From the NCBI RefSeq assembly GCF_002835935.1, contig NZ_PJCF01000004.1, positions 868,001-932,000 of the forward strand: DNA of 64,000 bases. Reading direction: 5' to 3'. The DNA is from Paraglaciecola sp. MB-3u-78. Its GTDB lineage: Bacteria; Pseudomonadota; Gammaproteobacteria; Enterobacterales; Alteromonadaceae. The notes under the pieces are model-generated. The model had not been told where the DNA came from. It did no database searches and saw only the letters and a list, made by a program, of their open reading frames with translations. Below, in pieces: positions 17,841-27,237 of the stretch; the stretch's first letter is position 1, and every line of letters begins with the position of its first letter. A program made the position numbers and the translations under genes.

Positions 17841-18044
17841 GACTAAAATTTTTATTTAAAATTACTTTGCACATTTTTTGCACTAAACTAAATTCGACTT
17901 AGACTGATTGTCATAATTTATGATTAAAATAAACATAAAAGTAAGTGCATAATGAAAATTTGGCCATATAATACATACTTATCAGTAAGTTAAATCATCA
18001 TATTAACATTTAGTACAATTTATTGATTGCACCAAAAACCAACA

Positions 18045-18069
18045 CAAATGCTCGTTTTTTGAGCATTTG
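18045..18069 (+). other. Hairpin upstream of the CBM48 gene
   Basis: Perfect 9-bp stem CAAATGCTC / GAGCATTTG with a GTTTTTT loop. It lacks an immediate T-run on the plus strand, so it is not a clear terminator. It lies 55 bases before the CBM48 start, in an AT-rich 283-base gap, and may be a leader structure or mark the end of the regulator transcript. Confidence 0.5.
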
Positions 18070-18123
18070 CAAACAATTTTTAACAACAATTAGTTTTTAC
18101 AGCAGATTTACAGGAGAAATACG

Positions 18124-18432
18124 ATGGCTTTTAAAAAGCAATATTTGAAATCTAAGGCAATGTGTAAGGTCACATTTAAATTATCCAAAGAACAAGCACA
18201 TGCAGCTGATTCGGTACGTTTAGTGGGTGATTTTAATGAGTGGGATCTGACATCTGCGCCGATGAAAAAACTAAAAAATGGTGATTTTACTACCACCGTT
18301 GATTTAGTCAAAAACTCGCAGTACCAGTTTAGATATTTATTAGATGATAAGGCTTGGGAAAATGATTGGGAGGCGGATGCCTACATACCTTCGCCAGTAT
18401 CTTTTGCCGATAACTCCGTTGTGCATGTTTAA
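18124..18432 (+). CDS. Stand-alone CBM48 (isoamylase N-terminal-like) glycan-binding protein
   Basis: A 102-residue protein that is almost entirely one AMPK/isoamylase-type CBM48 domain: a VTFKLSKEQ strand, VRLVGDFNEWD (about residues 36-46, the hallmark) and YQFRYLLDDKAWENDWEADAY. No signal peptide or enzyme domain, so it should be a cytoplasmic glycogen/alpha-glucan-binding protein. A strong AGGAG lies 8 bases before ATG. The next gene, 102 bases on in the same direction, is a patatin-like phospholipase, an unexpected partner for a glycan-binding module. Confidence 0.88.
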   Translation: MAFKKQYLKSKAMCKVTFKLSKEQAHAADSVRLVGDFNEWDLTSAPMKKLKNGDFTTTVDLVKNSQYQFRYLLDDKAWENDWEADAYIPSPVSFADNSVVHV

Positions 18433-18534
18433 ACGATTAGTTAAAGGAAGGTGAAGTCACTAAATGGTTTCATCTTCTTAGACTCCGTTTTTTTCAAATT
18501 CAACATCATTAATATTTTTTCAGGAAAAAATATT

Positions 18535-20055
18535 ATGTTGTCTATATCTAAACGCCTCTCTCTTTTTCGTCTAGATAATAAAATGCGTCATGCCAAAAAT
18601 CATGCTGATTGGAAGCAGTTTGCCATTGAGCACGACTCGACTTCTGGTCTTGAAGCGTGGAAAAATAAAGAAGTATCGAATAGTTACGATCACCTGAACA
18701 TTCGCACCAGAATCGATACACTGAGAAGACTAAGACAAGAAAAGGATGATATTGGATTACTTTTCGCACTCAATGAGGGAATTCATGGCAATCAGGGGGG
18801 CATGGGTAAACCCATTCTTTATAAACTGGCAAAATTCGGTACAAAACGATTAATTGAAGAGTATGTTGATGAGACAGTCAATGCACTCGAACACATTTCT
18901 ACACTCCCTGAGTCCAGTGAAATTTCGAATAAAGACAAACAAGATTTTTTTGAACGTGCAAGCCGCTGTTTTGGCCGTTCAGCATTAATGCTAAGTGGGG
19001 CCGGTTCACTTGGGCACTTTCATCTTGGAGTGATCAAGACATTATTCGAACATCAGGTGCTACCAAATGTCATTTCTGGGTCAAGTGCAGGGGCAATATT
19101 TGCTGCAATACTTGGAACCTATACAAATGATGAACTGACCCTTGCACTTCAAGGTGACATGCTGCTGGACCCTTTACAACTTAGTATTGACAACAAACCT
19201 AAACGCTTTGTTCGCGACCAAGTGGACTCTGCTTCATTAAAAATCACATTGGAGGCCGTGATCCCAGATATCACTTTTCAAGAAGCTTACGAGAAAACAG
19301 GCAGAATGATTAGTATCACTATCGCACCATTTGAAGAACACCAAACTTCCAGATTAATGAATGCGGTTACTTCGCCTAATGTTTATGTGCGTTCTGCGGT
19401 CATGGCGTCTTGTGCATTGCCTGGTGTTTTCCCCCCTGTTATGTTGATGGCTAAAAATGTTTATGGTGAGACCCAGCCATATTTACCAAATCGTCGATGG
19501 GTAGACGGGGCCGTTACGGATGACCTTCCTGCAAAAAGGCTGGCCAGACTTTATGGCGTTAACCATTATATCGTTAGTCAGGCGAATCCGTTAGCGCTAG
19601 CCATTATCAAAGGTGAAGAATATATGCCCATCCCAAGAAGCGCAAAAAATATTATACGTTTTTCTTCTCATGAATTTTTAAAAACAGGGGAACAATATAG
19701 TCGGCGTTATCTTCGTAGGCTTCCAGATATTGGGAAAGTTATGAATATGTTCTATTCAGTTTTGGCACAAGATTACAAAGGTGATGTGAATATTGTACCT
19801 AGCTTCAGCTTTGTCAGACCTCAAAAACTTCTGGGGCAACTCACCACAGATGAAATTAAGGCGTTAGTCAACGAAGGTGAACGTTCAACCTGGCCACAAT
19901 TAGAACAAATTAGAATTTGCTCTAATATAAGTCACACGTTAGAACAGATTATGGATAACCATTCTGATCATAACATTAAACGTTTTTATAAAGTGAGTCG
20001 TCGAAAAACTGAGCGGCCAATGTCCCCCATCACCACGGCCTCAATTATTGGCTGA
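18535..20055 (+). CDS. Patatin-like phospholipase with N-terminal DUF3336
   Basis: A 506-residue acyl hydrolase of the yeast TGL3/4/5-like type. The N-terminal DUF3336 region (about residues 15-130) precedes a patatin domain. The oxyanion loop is LSGAGSLGHFHLG (about 151-163), the nucleophile is in GSSAGA (about 182-187), and the dyad Asp is in VDGAVTDDLP (about 323-332). The frame is open back to 18451, but ATG 18535, after an AGGA, gives the normal N-terminus. It probably hydrolyses triacylglycerol or phospholipid at a membrane or lipid-droplet surface. Possibly co-transcribed with the CBM48 gene. Confidence 0.88.
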   Translation: MLSISKRLSLFRLDNKMRHAKNHADWKQFAIEHDSTSGLEAWKNKEVSNSYDHLNIRTRIDTLRRLRQEKDDIGLLFALNEGIHGNQGGMGKPILYKLAKFGTKRLIEEYVDETVNALEHISTLPESSEISNKDKQDFFERASRCFGRSALMLSGAGSLGHFHLGVIKTLFEHQVLPNVISGSSAGAIFAAILGTYTNDELTLALQGDMLLDPLQLSIDNKPKRFVRDQVDSASLKITLEAVIPDITFQEAYEKTGRMISITIAPFEEHQTSRLMNAVTSPNVYVRSAVMASCALPGVFPPVMLMAKNVYGETQPYLPNRRWVDGAVTDDLPAKRLARLYGVNHYIVSQANPLALAIIKGEEYMPIPRSAKNIIRFSSHEFLKTGEQYSRRYLRRLPDIGKVMNMFYSVLAQDYKGDVNIVPSFSFVRPQKLLGQLTTDEIKALVNEGERSTWPQLEQIRICSNISHTLEQIMDNHSDHNIKRFYKVSRRKTERPMSPITTASIIG

Positions 20056-20231
20056 TAGTTAAATGAATACCTAAATTATTTATTACTTCCATTAGACACT
20101 AAGGTAAGACTCTGCCGCCTGTTGGTCAATACTGTCGGAGCCAACGATAATAAATGAGCACCCCACCCTAAATGTTTATCTTAGTAAAGCAAGTAGCAGT
20201 CAATAATATTGACCTTTATAAAAAATAGTGA

Positions 20232-20414
20232 TTAGTTCAGGCTCATACTTTTTAAAATAATAGACACCTGATCAGGAGTTACATCTGATGGGCATACACC
20301 CAACTCGACCAGTTTTTCGCGCACTGTCTCGGGGGCTTTAGCGTCAGCCATATCTCCATGAGACATAAGGTAGCGCCTTAGATTTTGTTGAAGTGAACGA
20401 GTTAAACAAGACAT
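20232..20414 (-). CDS. Small conserved-looking cytoplasmic protein, unknown function
   Basis: 60 residues, leftward. Upstream GAAGG lies about 8 bases before the ATG, a good ribosome site. The sequence begins MSCLTRSLQQNLRRYLMSHG and ends with VTPDQVSIILKSMSLN. No membrane segment or known motif. Convergent with the patatin gene and 371 bases from etfA. I treat it as probably real because of the ribosome site and balanced composition. Confidence 0.55.
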   Translation of the reverse strand: MSCLTRSLQQNLRRYLMSHGDMADAKAPETVREKLVELGVCPSDVTPDQVSIILKSMSLN

Positions 20415-20470
20415 ACTAATACCTTCTAGTGTCGTGAGTGATTTTTAATCCTTTATCGGCAGACTGACAA

Positions 20471-20558
20471 CAATTCACTATGTGAATTGAACATTTTTAA
20501 ATTTAACCTAAGTTTACTTAAGCATTAAACAGACCATATTGAGCATTAAACAGACCAT
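20471..20558. repeat. Hairpin plus tandem 17-bp repeat in a gene-free stretch
   Basis: The 371-base gap 20415-20785 holds a perfect hairpin CAATTCAC-TAT-GTGAATTG (20471-20489) and two copies of AGCATTAAACAGACCAT (20521-20537 and 20542-20558), period 21 bp. The first copy is preceded by TTA, the second by TTG. No ORF covers it. The spacing of two helical turns suggests protein binding, but no promoter for a plus-strand gene lies nearby. Confidence 0.55.
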
Positions 20559-20730
20559 TTTATTGATATCCTAGACAATTTAGATGGGAAGGCTTTATTG
20601 GTTTTTGTATCCGGAAGCAAACCATGGGAAATAGTCAAATAATGAGTGTATAAAACACGATCACATCCACTTGACGCAGTTGGATTGGGGTACCAAGCAC
20701 AGAGACTAGAGGATGAAATTGAACAAGGGC

Positions 20731-20767
20731 AAAAAAAGCCATGACGTAAACAGCCATGGCTTTAATA
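20731..20767 (-). terminator. Rho-independent terminator after etfA (minus strand)
   Basis: Read leftward: AGCCATG, an 11-base loop, CATGGCT, then a run of T's (the plus strand shows seven A's at 20731-20737 before the stem). It lies about 20 bases beyond the etfA stop. Confidence 0.85.
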
Positions 20768-20785
20768 AAACATAATCAATATTGC

Positions 20786-21712
20786 TTATAAAGCAGCTTC
20801 AAGCTCTGGTAATATATCAAACAAGTCGCCCACTAAGCCATAATCTGCCACTTGAAATATGGGTGCTTCTTCGTCTTTATTGATAGCAACAATCACCTTA
20901 GAGTCTTTCATTCCGGCTAAATGTTGGATTGCCCCAGATATACCTACTGCTATATACAAGTTAGGTGCAACAATTTTACCTGTCTGACCTACTTGCATAT
21001 CGTTTGGTACAAAACCAGCATCCACTGCTGCTCTTGACGCGCCCATGGCAGCGCCCAGTTTGTCGGCAATGCCATCAAGTAATTTGAAATTCTCTCCATT
21101 TTGCATGCCACGACCACCAGAGATGATCACATCTGCGGCCGTTAATTCTGGTCTTTCAGATTCAGTTAATTCAGCAGAGACAAACACCGATTTATCTAAG
21201 ACCTTCACCACGGTGCACGCTTCAATTGGTGCTGTGTTACTTTCACCTGCGGCATCAAATGCAGCGGTTCTAACGGTAATAACTTTAATCTTATCAGAAG
21301 ATTGTACCGTCGCAATGGCGTTACCAGCGTATATTGGTCTTAAAAAGGTATCGGCACTTTCGACTTTGATAATGTCAGAAATCTGAGCAACATCTAATAA
21401 GGCTGCCACTCTTGGCATAAAGTTTTTGCCAGTAGTCGTAGCTGCCGCCAATACATGGCTTGCGTCTTTGCCTAGTTCGGTCACCAAATCAGCAATGTTT
21501 TCCGCCATTTGCTGAGCATATTCAGCATTATCAGCCAATAATACTTTGCTTACACCGTCTATTTTAGCGGCTTGTGTCGCTACAGCTTCGCAGCCAAAAC
21601 CAGCAACTAACAAATGAACTTCACCGCCTAGTTGTGATGCGGCATGCATAAGTTTATGAGTTTCGGTTTTAAGCTGCTCGTTGTCATGTTCTGCATATAC
21701 TAAAATAGCCAT
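20786..21712 (-). CDS. etfA: Electron transfer flavoprotein, alpha subunit
   Basis: 308 residues. The ETF heterodimer takes electrons from acyl-CoA dehydrogenases and hands them to ETF-ubiquinone oxidoreductase. The C-terminal FAD-binding region is intact, with [20 protein letters not shown] (about residues 196-215), [11 protein letters not shown] and [20 protein letters not shown]. It overlaps etfB by one base (stop/start coupling). A terminator follows. Confidence 0.96.
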   Translation of the reverse strand: MAILVYAEHDNEQLKTETHKLMHAASQLGGEVHLLVAGFGCEAVATQAAKIDGVSKVLLADNAEYAQQMAENIADLVTELGKDASHVLAAATTTGKNFMPRVAALLDVAQISDIIKVESADTFLRPIYAGNAIATVQSSDKIKVITVRTAAFDAAGESNTAPIEACTVVKVLDKSVFVSAELTESERPELTAADVIISGGRGMQNGENFKLLDGIADKLGAAMGASRAAVDAGFVPNDMQVGQTGKIVAPNLYIAVGISGAIQHLAGMKDSKVIVAINKDEEAPIFQVADYGLVGDLFDILPELEAAL

Positions 21713-22467
21713 TAGATCACCTTCGCTTCATTTCTTAATTTGTCGACTAATTCAGCAACATTAGCCACTTTAATCCCACCTTGACGTTGCGCAGGCGCTT
21801 CAACTTTAAGGATCTTAACAGTTGATGTTAGGTCAACTCCGAAATCCGCAGCAGGCATAATTTCTAGAGGTTTACGTTTAGCTTTCATTATGTTCGGTAA
21901 AGACGCATAACGAGGTTCGTTTAGTCTTAAATCAGTTGTCACAACCGCGGGTAAAGTCAGCTCGATAGTTTGTAAACCACCGTCAATTTCACGGGTGACT
22001 TTCACTTTACCGGAATCAACTAGAACTTCAGAAGCAAAAGTACCCTGTGGCATTCCTGTGAGTGCAGCCAACATTTGACCGGTTTGGTTATTATCAGAAT
22101 CAATGGATTGCTTACCTAGAATAACTAGATCAGGTGCTTCCTTTTCAACTACCTTTTGTAATAACTTAGCAATTTGTAACGAATCAAGGGTTAAGTCTGT
22201 ATCAATTTGAATACCGCGGTCAGCACCAAGTGCTAGTGAGGTGCGTATTTGCTCTTGGCAGCTTTTATCACCAATCGAGACCACTACTATCTCTGTAGCA
22301 AAGCCCTTTTCTTTCAAGCGCACAGCTTCTTCTACTGCTATTTCACAAAAAGGATTAATCGACATTTTAGCGTTAGTTAAATCCACAGCGCTGTTGTCTG
22401 GTTTAACCCTGACTTTTACGTTGTAATCAATGGCGCGTTTTACTGGCACGAGAATTTTCATTTTCAC
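21712..22467 (-). CDS. etfB: Electron transfer flavoprotein, beta subunit
   Basis: 251 residues, first gene of the leftward etfBA operon. Begins [20 protein letters not shown]; the AMP-binding region includes [13 protein letters not shown] and the ETF-beta signature [20 protein letters not shown] (about residues 125-144). Divergent from etfD across a 435-base gap that contains a perfect palindrome. It serves the many acyl-CoA dehydrogenases in this window. Confidence 0.96.
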   Translation of the reverse strand: MKMKILVPVKRAIDYNVKVRVKPDNSAVDLTNAKMSINPFCEIAVEEAVRLKEKGFATEIVVVSIGDKSCQEQIRTSLALGADRGIQIDTDLTLDSLQIAKLLQKVVEKEAPDLVILGKQSIDSDNNQTGQMLAALTGMPQGTFASEVLVDSGKVKVTREIDGGLQTIELTLPAVVTTDLRLNEPRYASLPNIMKAKRKPLEIMPAADFGVDLTSTVKILKVEAPAQRQGGIKVANVAELVDKLRNEAKVI

Positions 22468-22542
22468 CTCTACTTACAGGTAACAAGTTTATAATTTGAA
22501 TTAACTAGCGACTCAAATCTGGTTGGCGACAATTTACTTTGT

Positions 22543-22560
22543 GTTGACGTTATCGTCAAC
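22543..22560. promoter_or_regulatory. Palindrome in the etfB/etfD divergent region
   Basis: GTTGACG-TTAT-CGTCAAC, a perfect 7-bp inverted repeat, about 75 bases upstream of etfB. The rest of the 435-base gap (22468-22902) is very AT-rich, with promoter-like TATATT/TAATAT runs and no ORF. Acyl-CoA or branched-chain catabolism regulators of gammaproteobacteria often control etf genes through such palindromes; which one acts here is unknown. Confidence 0.5.
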
Positions 22561-22902
22561 TTAGATATCAATTTGCAGTCAGTTGCTATGGACAGTGCTT
22601 TAAACGAGTATTATATGTCATAGTATATGTTAAAAATCTAGTTTAGGATCACCTTGTTTAAATACTAATATATTAATTAACACACTGTTAAATATAGAGA
22701 TTTTATATGGTTTTATAATTATTATATACTTCAAAATTGTTAACCAGTGGTATTATCATTGGTCCAATTAAAAGCGTTATCTGGTGCATTTATAGACATT
22801 CGCCGACTAAAATATGCTTATGAATAAGGTTCAGAAGTATTTATTTTATGAATAGTTATATACATTTTTATGAATAGTTGAAACTTAAAAGAGGACAAAC
22901 AA

Positions 22903-24555
22903 GTGGAACGAGAATCGATGGAGTTTGATGTAGTAATAGTCGGTGCTGGCCCTGCTGGTCTGTCAACTGCGTGTCGGTTGATGCAAATTGCTCAGGAAAA
23001 AGACCAAGAATTAATGGTTTGTGTAGTAGAAAAGGGTTCAGAAGTGGGTGCGCATATTTTATCCGGTGCTGTATTCGAAACACGTGCCTTGGATGAGTTA
23101 TTTCCCGATTGGAAAGAAAAAGGAGCCCCTCTTAATACTCCCGTCACCGCAGATGATATTTATTGGCTTAACAATGAAAATAAAGGGACTAAAATCCCTG
23201 GCTTCATGACACCTAAAACCATGCATAACGAAGGCAATTATATTGTTAGCATGGGCAATGTATGTCGTTGGTTAGCCGAGCAAGCGGAAGCTCTAGGTGT
23301 AGAAATATTTCCAGGCTTTGCTGCCTCAGAGGTGCTGTTTAACGAAGATGGTAGTGTTGGTGGGGTGATTACCGGTGATATGGGGCTAGATAAAGAAGGG
23401 CAGCCTAAAGATTCGTTTATGCCTGGTATGGAATTAAAAGCCAAATATACTGTGTTTGCTGAAGGTTGTCGTGGACACCTTGGTAAACAGCTAATTGAAA
23501 AATTCGAATTAGACAAAGGCCAATCTCCACAACATTACGGTATTGGTTTTAAAGAAATTTGGGATATTGATCCGGCTAAACACCAACCAGGTTTAGTAGT
23601 ACATACTGCAGGCTGGCCTATCACCGATGCCACAGGTGGTTCTTACCTTTATCACGCAGAGAATAACCAAGTGTTGGTGGGGCTAATATTAGACCTAAAC
23701 TACAGCAATACACATTTAAGCCCATTTGACGAATTTCAACGCCTTAAACATCACCCTGTATTTAAACAATATCTTGAAGGGGGTAAGCGTGTGTCTTATG
23801 GCGCAAGAGCGCTTGCTAAAGGTGGCTTTAATTCTTTGCCTAAAATGACTTTTCCTGGCGGTTTATTGGTAGGTTGTGATGCGGGCACCTTAAATTTTGC
23901 AAAAATCAAAGGCAATCATACTGCCATGAAGTCTGGGCTTTTAGCCGCAGAGTCACTGATGGAAGTATTAAGCCAAACAGATGCCACACCCTCCCAAGAA
24001 TTAAGCAGTTATACCCAAAAATTTAAAGATTCTTGGTTGTATGATGAATTGTTTAGATCTCGTAACTTCGGCCCTGCCCTACATAAATTTGGTACCTTTA
24101 TGGGCGGAGCATATAACACTCTTGAGCAGAACTGGTTCAAGGGTAATTTGCCCTTTACTTTTAGAGATGACATAGCTGACCACGTGCAGCTTAAAAACAC
24201 TCAAGACTGCGTAAAAATTGACTACCCTAAACCAGATGGCGTTTTAAGTTTTGACAAATTATCTTCAGTATTTTTATCAAATACCAATCATGAAGAAGAA
24301 CAGCCTTGTCACTTAAAACTAAAAGATAGCACAGTACCTATCACGGTTAATTTGGCACAATATGATGAACCTGCTCAGCGTTATTGCCCTGCAGGGGTAT
24401 ATGAAATCATCGAATCAGAACAAGGTGAAAAACAACTTCAGATAAATGGTCAAAACTGTGTTCACTGCAAGACTTGTGATATTAAGGATCCGACCCAAAA
24501 TATTACTTGGGTTGTGCCTGAAGGTGCCGGAGGACCAAACTATCCGAATATGTGA
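22903..24555 (+). CDS. etfD: Electron transfer flavoprotein-ubiquinone oxidoreductase
   Basis: 550 residues; moves electrons from reduced ETF to ubiquinone in the inner membrane. N-terminal FAD site VVIVGAGPAGLSTACRL (about residues 10-26). The C-terminal 4Fe-4S domain has CPAGVYEI and NCVHCKTCDIKDP (about 515-530). The GTG at 22903 has GAGGA about 7 bases upstream and gives the expected N-terminus. The stop is 2 bases before the ybfF ATG. Divergent partner of etfBA. Confidence 0.96.
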   Translation: MERESMEFDVVIVGAGPAGLSTACRLMQIAQEKDQELMVCVVEKGSEVGAHILSGAVFETRALDELFPDWKEKGAPLNTPVTADDIYWLNNENKGTKIPGFMTPKTMHNEGNYIVSMGNVCRWLAEQAEALGVEIFPGFAASEVLFNEDGSVGGVITGDMGLDKEGQPKDSFMPGMELKAKYTVFAEGCRGHLGKQLIEKFELDKGQSPQHYGIGFKEIWDIDPAKHQPGLVVHTAGWPITDATGGSYLYHAENNQVLVGLILDLNYSNTHLSPFDEFQRLKHHPVFKQYLEGGKRVSYGARALAKGGFNSLPKMTFPGGLLVGCDAGTLNFAKIKGNHTAMKSGLLAAESLMEVLSQTDATPSQELSSYTQKFKDSWLYDELFRSRNFGPALHKFGTFMGGAYNTLEQNWFKGNLPFTFRDDIADHVQLKNTQDCVKIDYPKPDGVLSFDKLSSVFLSNTNHEEEQPCHLKLKDSTVPITVNLAQYDEPAQRYCPAGVYEIIESEQGEKQLQINGQNCVHCKTCDIKDPTQNITWVVPEGAGGPNYPNM

Positions 24556-24557
24556 TT

Positions 24558-25331
24558 ATGACCAAAGTTAATTATCAGATACATTCAGACTCCTCAGATA
24601 AACCTTGGATTTTATTGATCCATGGTTTATTTGGAAGTTTGGATAATTTAACGGCATTACGTAGACAATTTACTGAAACATTTCAGGTGTTGTCGGTAGA
24701 TTTACCCGATCATGGAAAGTCTGCTTTTACTCAGACCTTTAGTTTTGCTCAGTATGCCAAACTTATTTCTGAACTGGTTGACAGTCTCAAGATTACACAA
24801 CTCAGCTTAGTTGGACATTCTTTGGGTGGTAAAGTAGCAATGCAACTTGCTATTAATCAACCTGAACTAATTAGTCACTTGATCGTATTAGATATAGCGC
24901 CGGTTCAATATCCAGCAAACCATTCAAACGTTTTTCAAGGTTTAAACAATGTGATGTTATCAGATATCACAAGCCGCAAAGAAGCGGATATAGCCTTATC
25001 AAATTATGTCGTTGATAGCTCAACACGGCAGTTTTTATTAAAAAGTTTGTATCATGAAAACGATATTTGGAAATGGCGGTTTAATCTTACTTTACTTGAA
25101 AAAGATTACGGAAAATTATCAGCGGCTATAGGATCGGAGCAGCCCTATGTAGGTCCCGTGTTATTTATCAAAGGTGAAAATTCAGATTACTTACTGCCAG
25201 AATATAAAAAAGAAGTACTTAAACTGTTTCCTAATAGTCAATCAAGAATGATAAGTGATACAGGACATTGGTTACATGCAGAAAAACCTGAACTGTGTGC
25301 CAAAGTAATATTGGCATTTATATTTAAATAA
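24558..25331 (+). CDS. ybfF: Alpha/beta hydrolase, YbfF-like esterase
   Basis: 257 residues from ATG 24558 (a GTG two codons earlier overlaps etfD). The hydrolase core shows the oxyanion HG in LLIHGLFGSLDNL (about residues 19-31), the nucleophile in VGHSLGGKVAMQLA (about 87-100), an Asp region in FIKGENSDYL and the His in DTGHWLHAEKPE (about 234-245). YbfF of E. coli is an acyl-thioesterase/esterase. The order ybfF–DUF2788–fldA–fur is a familiar gammaproteobacterial arrangement. Confidence 0.9.
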   Translation: MTKVNYQIHSDSSDKPWILLIHGLFGSLDNLTALRRQFTETFQVLSVDLPDHGKSAFTQTFSFAQYAKLISELVDSLKITQLSLVGHSLGGKVAMQLAINQPELISHLIVLDIAPVQYPANHSNVFQGLNNVMLSDITSRKEADIALSNYVVDSSTRQFLLKSLYHENDIWKWRFNLTLLEKDYGKLSAAIGSEQPYVGPVLFIKGENSDYLLPEYKKEVLKLFPNSQSRMISDTGHWLHAEKPELCAKVILAFIFK

Positions 25332-25417
25332 ATCAGAGTGCTATAACTCAAGGCATTTTTCATAGTAAAAACTCTATGCTAATATGCGCCAGATTTTAAG
25401 AGAGTTGAACCAAGTAC

Positions 25418-25627
25418 ATGTTAAGTGATCATTATGAGCAAATTGAAGCAATAGGATTGGACATTGCGATTGTAGGCCTATTCTTACTGATGGCTTACGT
25501 AGTTTATGATGTACTTAAGAAAAATAACGTACCACTTATCGGTAAGGTTGTAGTGTATTTTGTTCTGTTTTTAGGTGCCGCAGGATTTATATTTAAGGGC
25601 ATCATGCAATTGGTTATCGACAGCTGA
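25418..25627 (+). CDS. DUF2788 small membrane protein
   Basis: 69 residues with two predicted membrane helices (about 16-34 and 44-65): IGLDIAIVGLFLLMAYVVYD and VVVYFVLFLGAAGFIFKGIM. It matches the DUF2788 family found between ybfF and fldA in Alteromonadales. Function unknown. It lies 86 bases after ybfF and 69 bases before fldA. Confidence 0.88.
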   Translation: MLSDHYEQIEAIGLDIAIVGLFLLMAYVVYDVLKKNNVPLIGKVVVYFVLFLGAAGFIFKGIMQLVIDS

Positions 25628-25696
25628 TATCTGTAAAGATGCTAGTTTTGATTGTAACCAAATTGAATTTTCATTTACGTTGAGGAATAAGTAATA

Positions 25697-26221
25697 ATGG
25701 CAAGTGTGGGGCTATTTTTCGGCAGCGACACTGGCAATACAGAACATATTGCTAAGATGATCCAAAAAGAATTAGGCAAAAACCTAATAGATGTTAAAGA
25801 CATTGCCAAAAGCAGCAAAGAAGATATTGCTGAATTTGACCTTTTACTTTTCGGTATTCCGACTTGGTATTATGGTGAAGCTCAATGTGATTGGGATGAC
25901 TTTTTTCCAGAACTCGAATTAATAGATTTTGAAGATAAATTAGTGGCGATCTTTGGCTGTGGTGATCAAGAAGATTATGCTGAATATTTTTTAGATGCGA
26001 TGGGAATGGTTAGAGATATTGTAGAGGCTAAAGGTGCAATTTTAGTTGGCCAATGGCCATCAGAAAGTTATGACTTTGAAGCATCTAAAGGTATGGCTGA
26101 TGAAAACCATTTCGTAGGTTTAGGTATTGATGAAGACCGTCAACCCGAATTGACCGAACAACGAGTAAAAGCTTGGTGTAAACAAATCCATGACGAACTA
26201 TGTTTAGCAGAATTAAGTTGA
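25697..26221 (+). CDS. fldA: Flavodoxin
   Basis: 174-residue long-chain flavodoxin. FMN phosphate loop GSDTGNTEHIAK (about residues 9-20), isoalloxazine loops GIPTWYYGEAQCDWDDF (about 55-71) and FGCGDQEDYAEYF (about 93-105). A low-potential electron carrier, often replacing ferredoxin under iron limitation; it is followed by fur. A long hairpin immediately after the stop probably ends the transcript. Confidence 0.95.
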   Translation: MASVGLFFGSDTGNTEHIAKMIQKELGKNLIDVKDIAKSSKEDIAEFDLLLFGIPTWYYGEAQCDWDDFFPELELIDFEDKLVAIFGCGDQEDYAEYFLDAMGMVRDIVEAKGAILVGQWPSESYDFEASKGMADENHFVGLGIDEDRQPELTEQRVKAWCKQIHDELCLAELS

Positions 26222-26255
26222 AATTATAATAGGAGCTGAACCTCCTTTTATAATT
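26222..26255. terminator. Terminator-like hairpin between fldA and fur
   Basis: Starts at the fldA stop. AATTATAA (26222-26229) pairs with TTATAATT (26248-26255) and AGGAG (26231-26235) with CTCCT (26242-26246), with one T·T mismatch. The CTCCTTTTAT end could act as a weak intrinsic terminator. Confidence 0.6.
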
Positions 26256-26329
26256 GATAATAGTAAATAACTTTTAAATCCAAATAGGTACCCTATAATG
26301 ACCTCACACTTTTTTATGAAAGTAAAATA

Positions 26330-26749
26330 ATGGATCAAAATAAAGAATTAAAAAAAGCGGGCTTAAAAGTTACTCTCCCTCGCTTAAAAATCCTAGAGAT
26401 ATTACAGCTCCCTGAAAATCAACATATCAGTGCTGAAGACGTTTATAAGATTCTAATTGACCATGACGAAGATATTGGTTTGGCCACGGTTTACCGGGTA
26501 CTTAATCAATTTGATGATGCAGGCATTCTAAACCGTCATCACTTTGAAGGTGGAAAATCAGTTTTTGAAATTAGTCATAAAAATCATCATGATCATCTGG
26601 TTTGTTTAAAATGCGGTAAGGTGATTGAGTTTGAAGATGACGTTATCGAAAAACGCCAAGAAGAAGTAGCTGAACGTCACAATATGATACTCACCCATCA
26701 CAGTTTATATCTGTATGGTGAATGTAAAGTAGACTGTGACGAAGATTAA
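26330..26749 (+). CDS. fur: Ferric uptake regulator
   Basis: 139 residues. The N-terminal winged helix has VTLPRLKILEILQ and GLATVYRVLNQFDDAGIL; the C-terminal metal domain has NHHDHLVCLKCGKVIEFED (about residues 85-103, His and CxxC ligands) and a second Cys pair in GECKVDCDED. Represses iron-uptake genes when bound to iron. Followed by a strong terminator. Confidence 0.96.
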   Translation: MDQNKELKKAGLKVTLPRLKILEILQLPENQHISAEDVYKILIDHDEDIGLATVYRVLNQFDDAGILNRHHFEGGKSVFEISHKNHHDHLVCLKCGKVIEFEDDVIEKRQEEVAERHNMILTHHSLYLYGECKVDCDED

Positions 26750-26768
26750 TTTTTTCGATTTTTAATAA

Positions 26769-26794
26769 CGCCGCAATTCTAGCGGCTTTTTTTT
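26769..26794 (+). terminator. Rho-independent terminator of fur
   Basis: Stem GCCGC / GCGGC around AATTCTA, followed by eight T's (26787-26794). The remainder of the 332-base gap to 27081 holds no ORF or repeat that I can support. Confidence 0.88.
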
Positions 26795-27081
26795 GCCTTA
26801 CTTTACGATACTAAATGAAAGTGTATAAAACCTCCCCCCAGAATTCTGCGCTAGTGAGCGCTGAAAACAAGGAGTCTTAAATCTATATAGTGCTTTATCC
26901 TTCTCAAGCTAGTAATTTCTGCTGTGCCTAAGCTGATATCAATTCTGAAACATCCAGATAAGTATTAACGACCTCATCTTATCAGTATCTCAATTTTAGG
27001 AATTGCCACTAACACACCCAATTTTTAGTGTTACCGCATCCGTTTTATCATGGCTAGAATCAGTTAGTTGTTCTTGTTAAG

Positions 27082-27163
27082 TTATGAGCGAGGCATAATA
27101 TTCATAAGCTTGCAGATAATACCTAGCATCACTTCGTCAGCGCCTCCTCCTATGGAGCCTAAC
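27082..27163 (-). pseudogene. Detached 3' end of an acyl-CoA dehydrogenase gene split by IS66
   Basis: Leftward frame ending in TAA at 27084-27082. It encodes the family's C-terminal signature: after removal of the IS and one AGCCTAAC copy, the joined reading is RDGRLGSIGGGADEVMLGII and onward to ICKLMNIMPRS. It is the missing tail of the gene at 29637-30714, 2.5 kb away. It has no start codon and no ribosome site. Confidence 0.92.
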
Positions 27164-27237
27164 GTAAGCGCTTAATAAACCGACGTACTTTCCAAGTATA
27201 AATATCCTTGTCATAATCTAACAGTTCACAGTAAGCG

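Noticed and set aside
26222-26330. Fur box upstream of fur
   Set aside because: The AT-rich TGATAATAGTAAAT segment resembles it only loosely; too weak to call.
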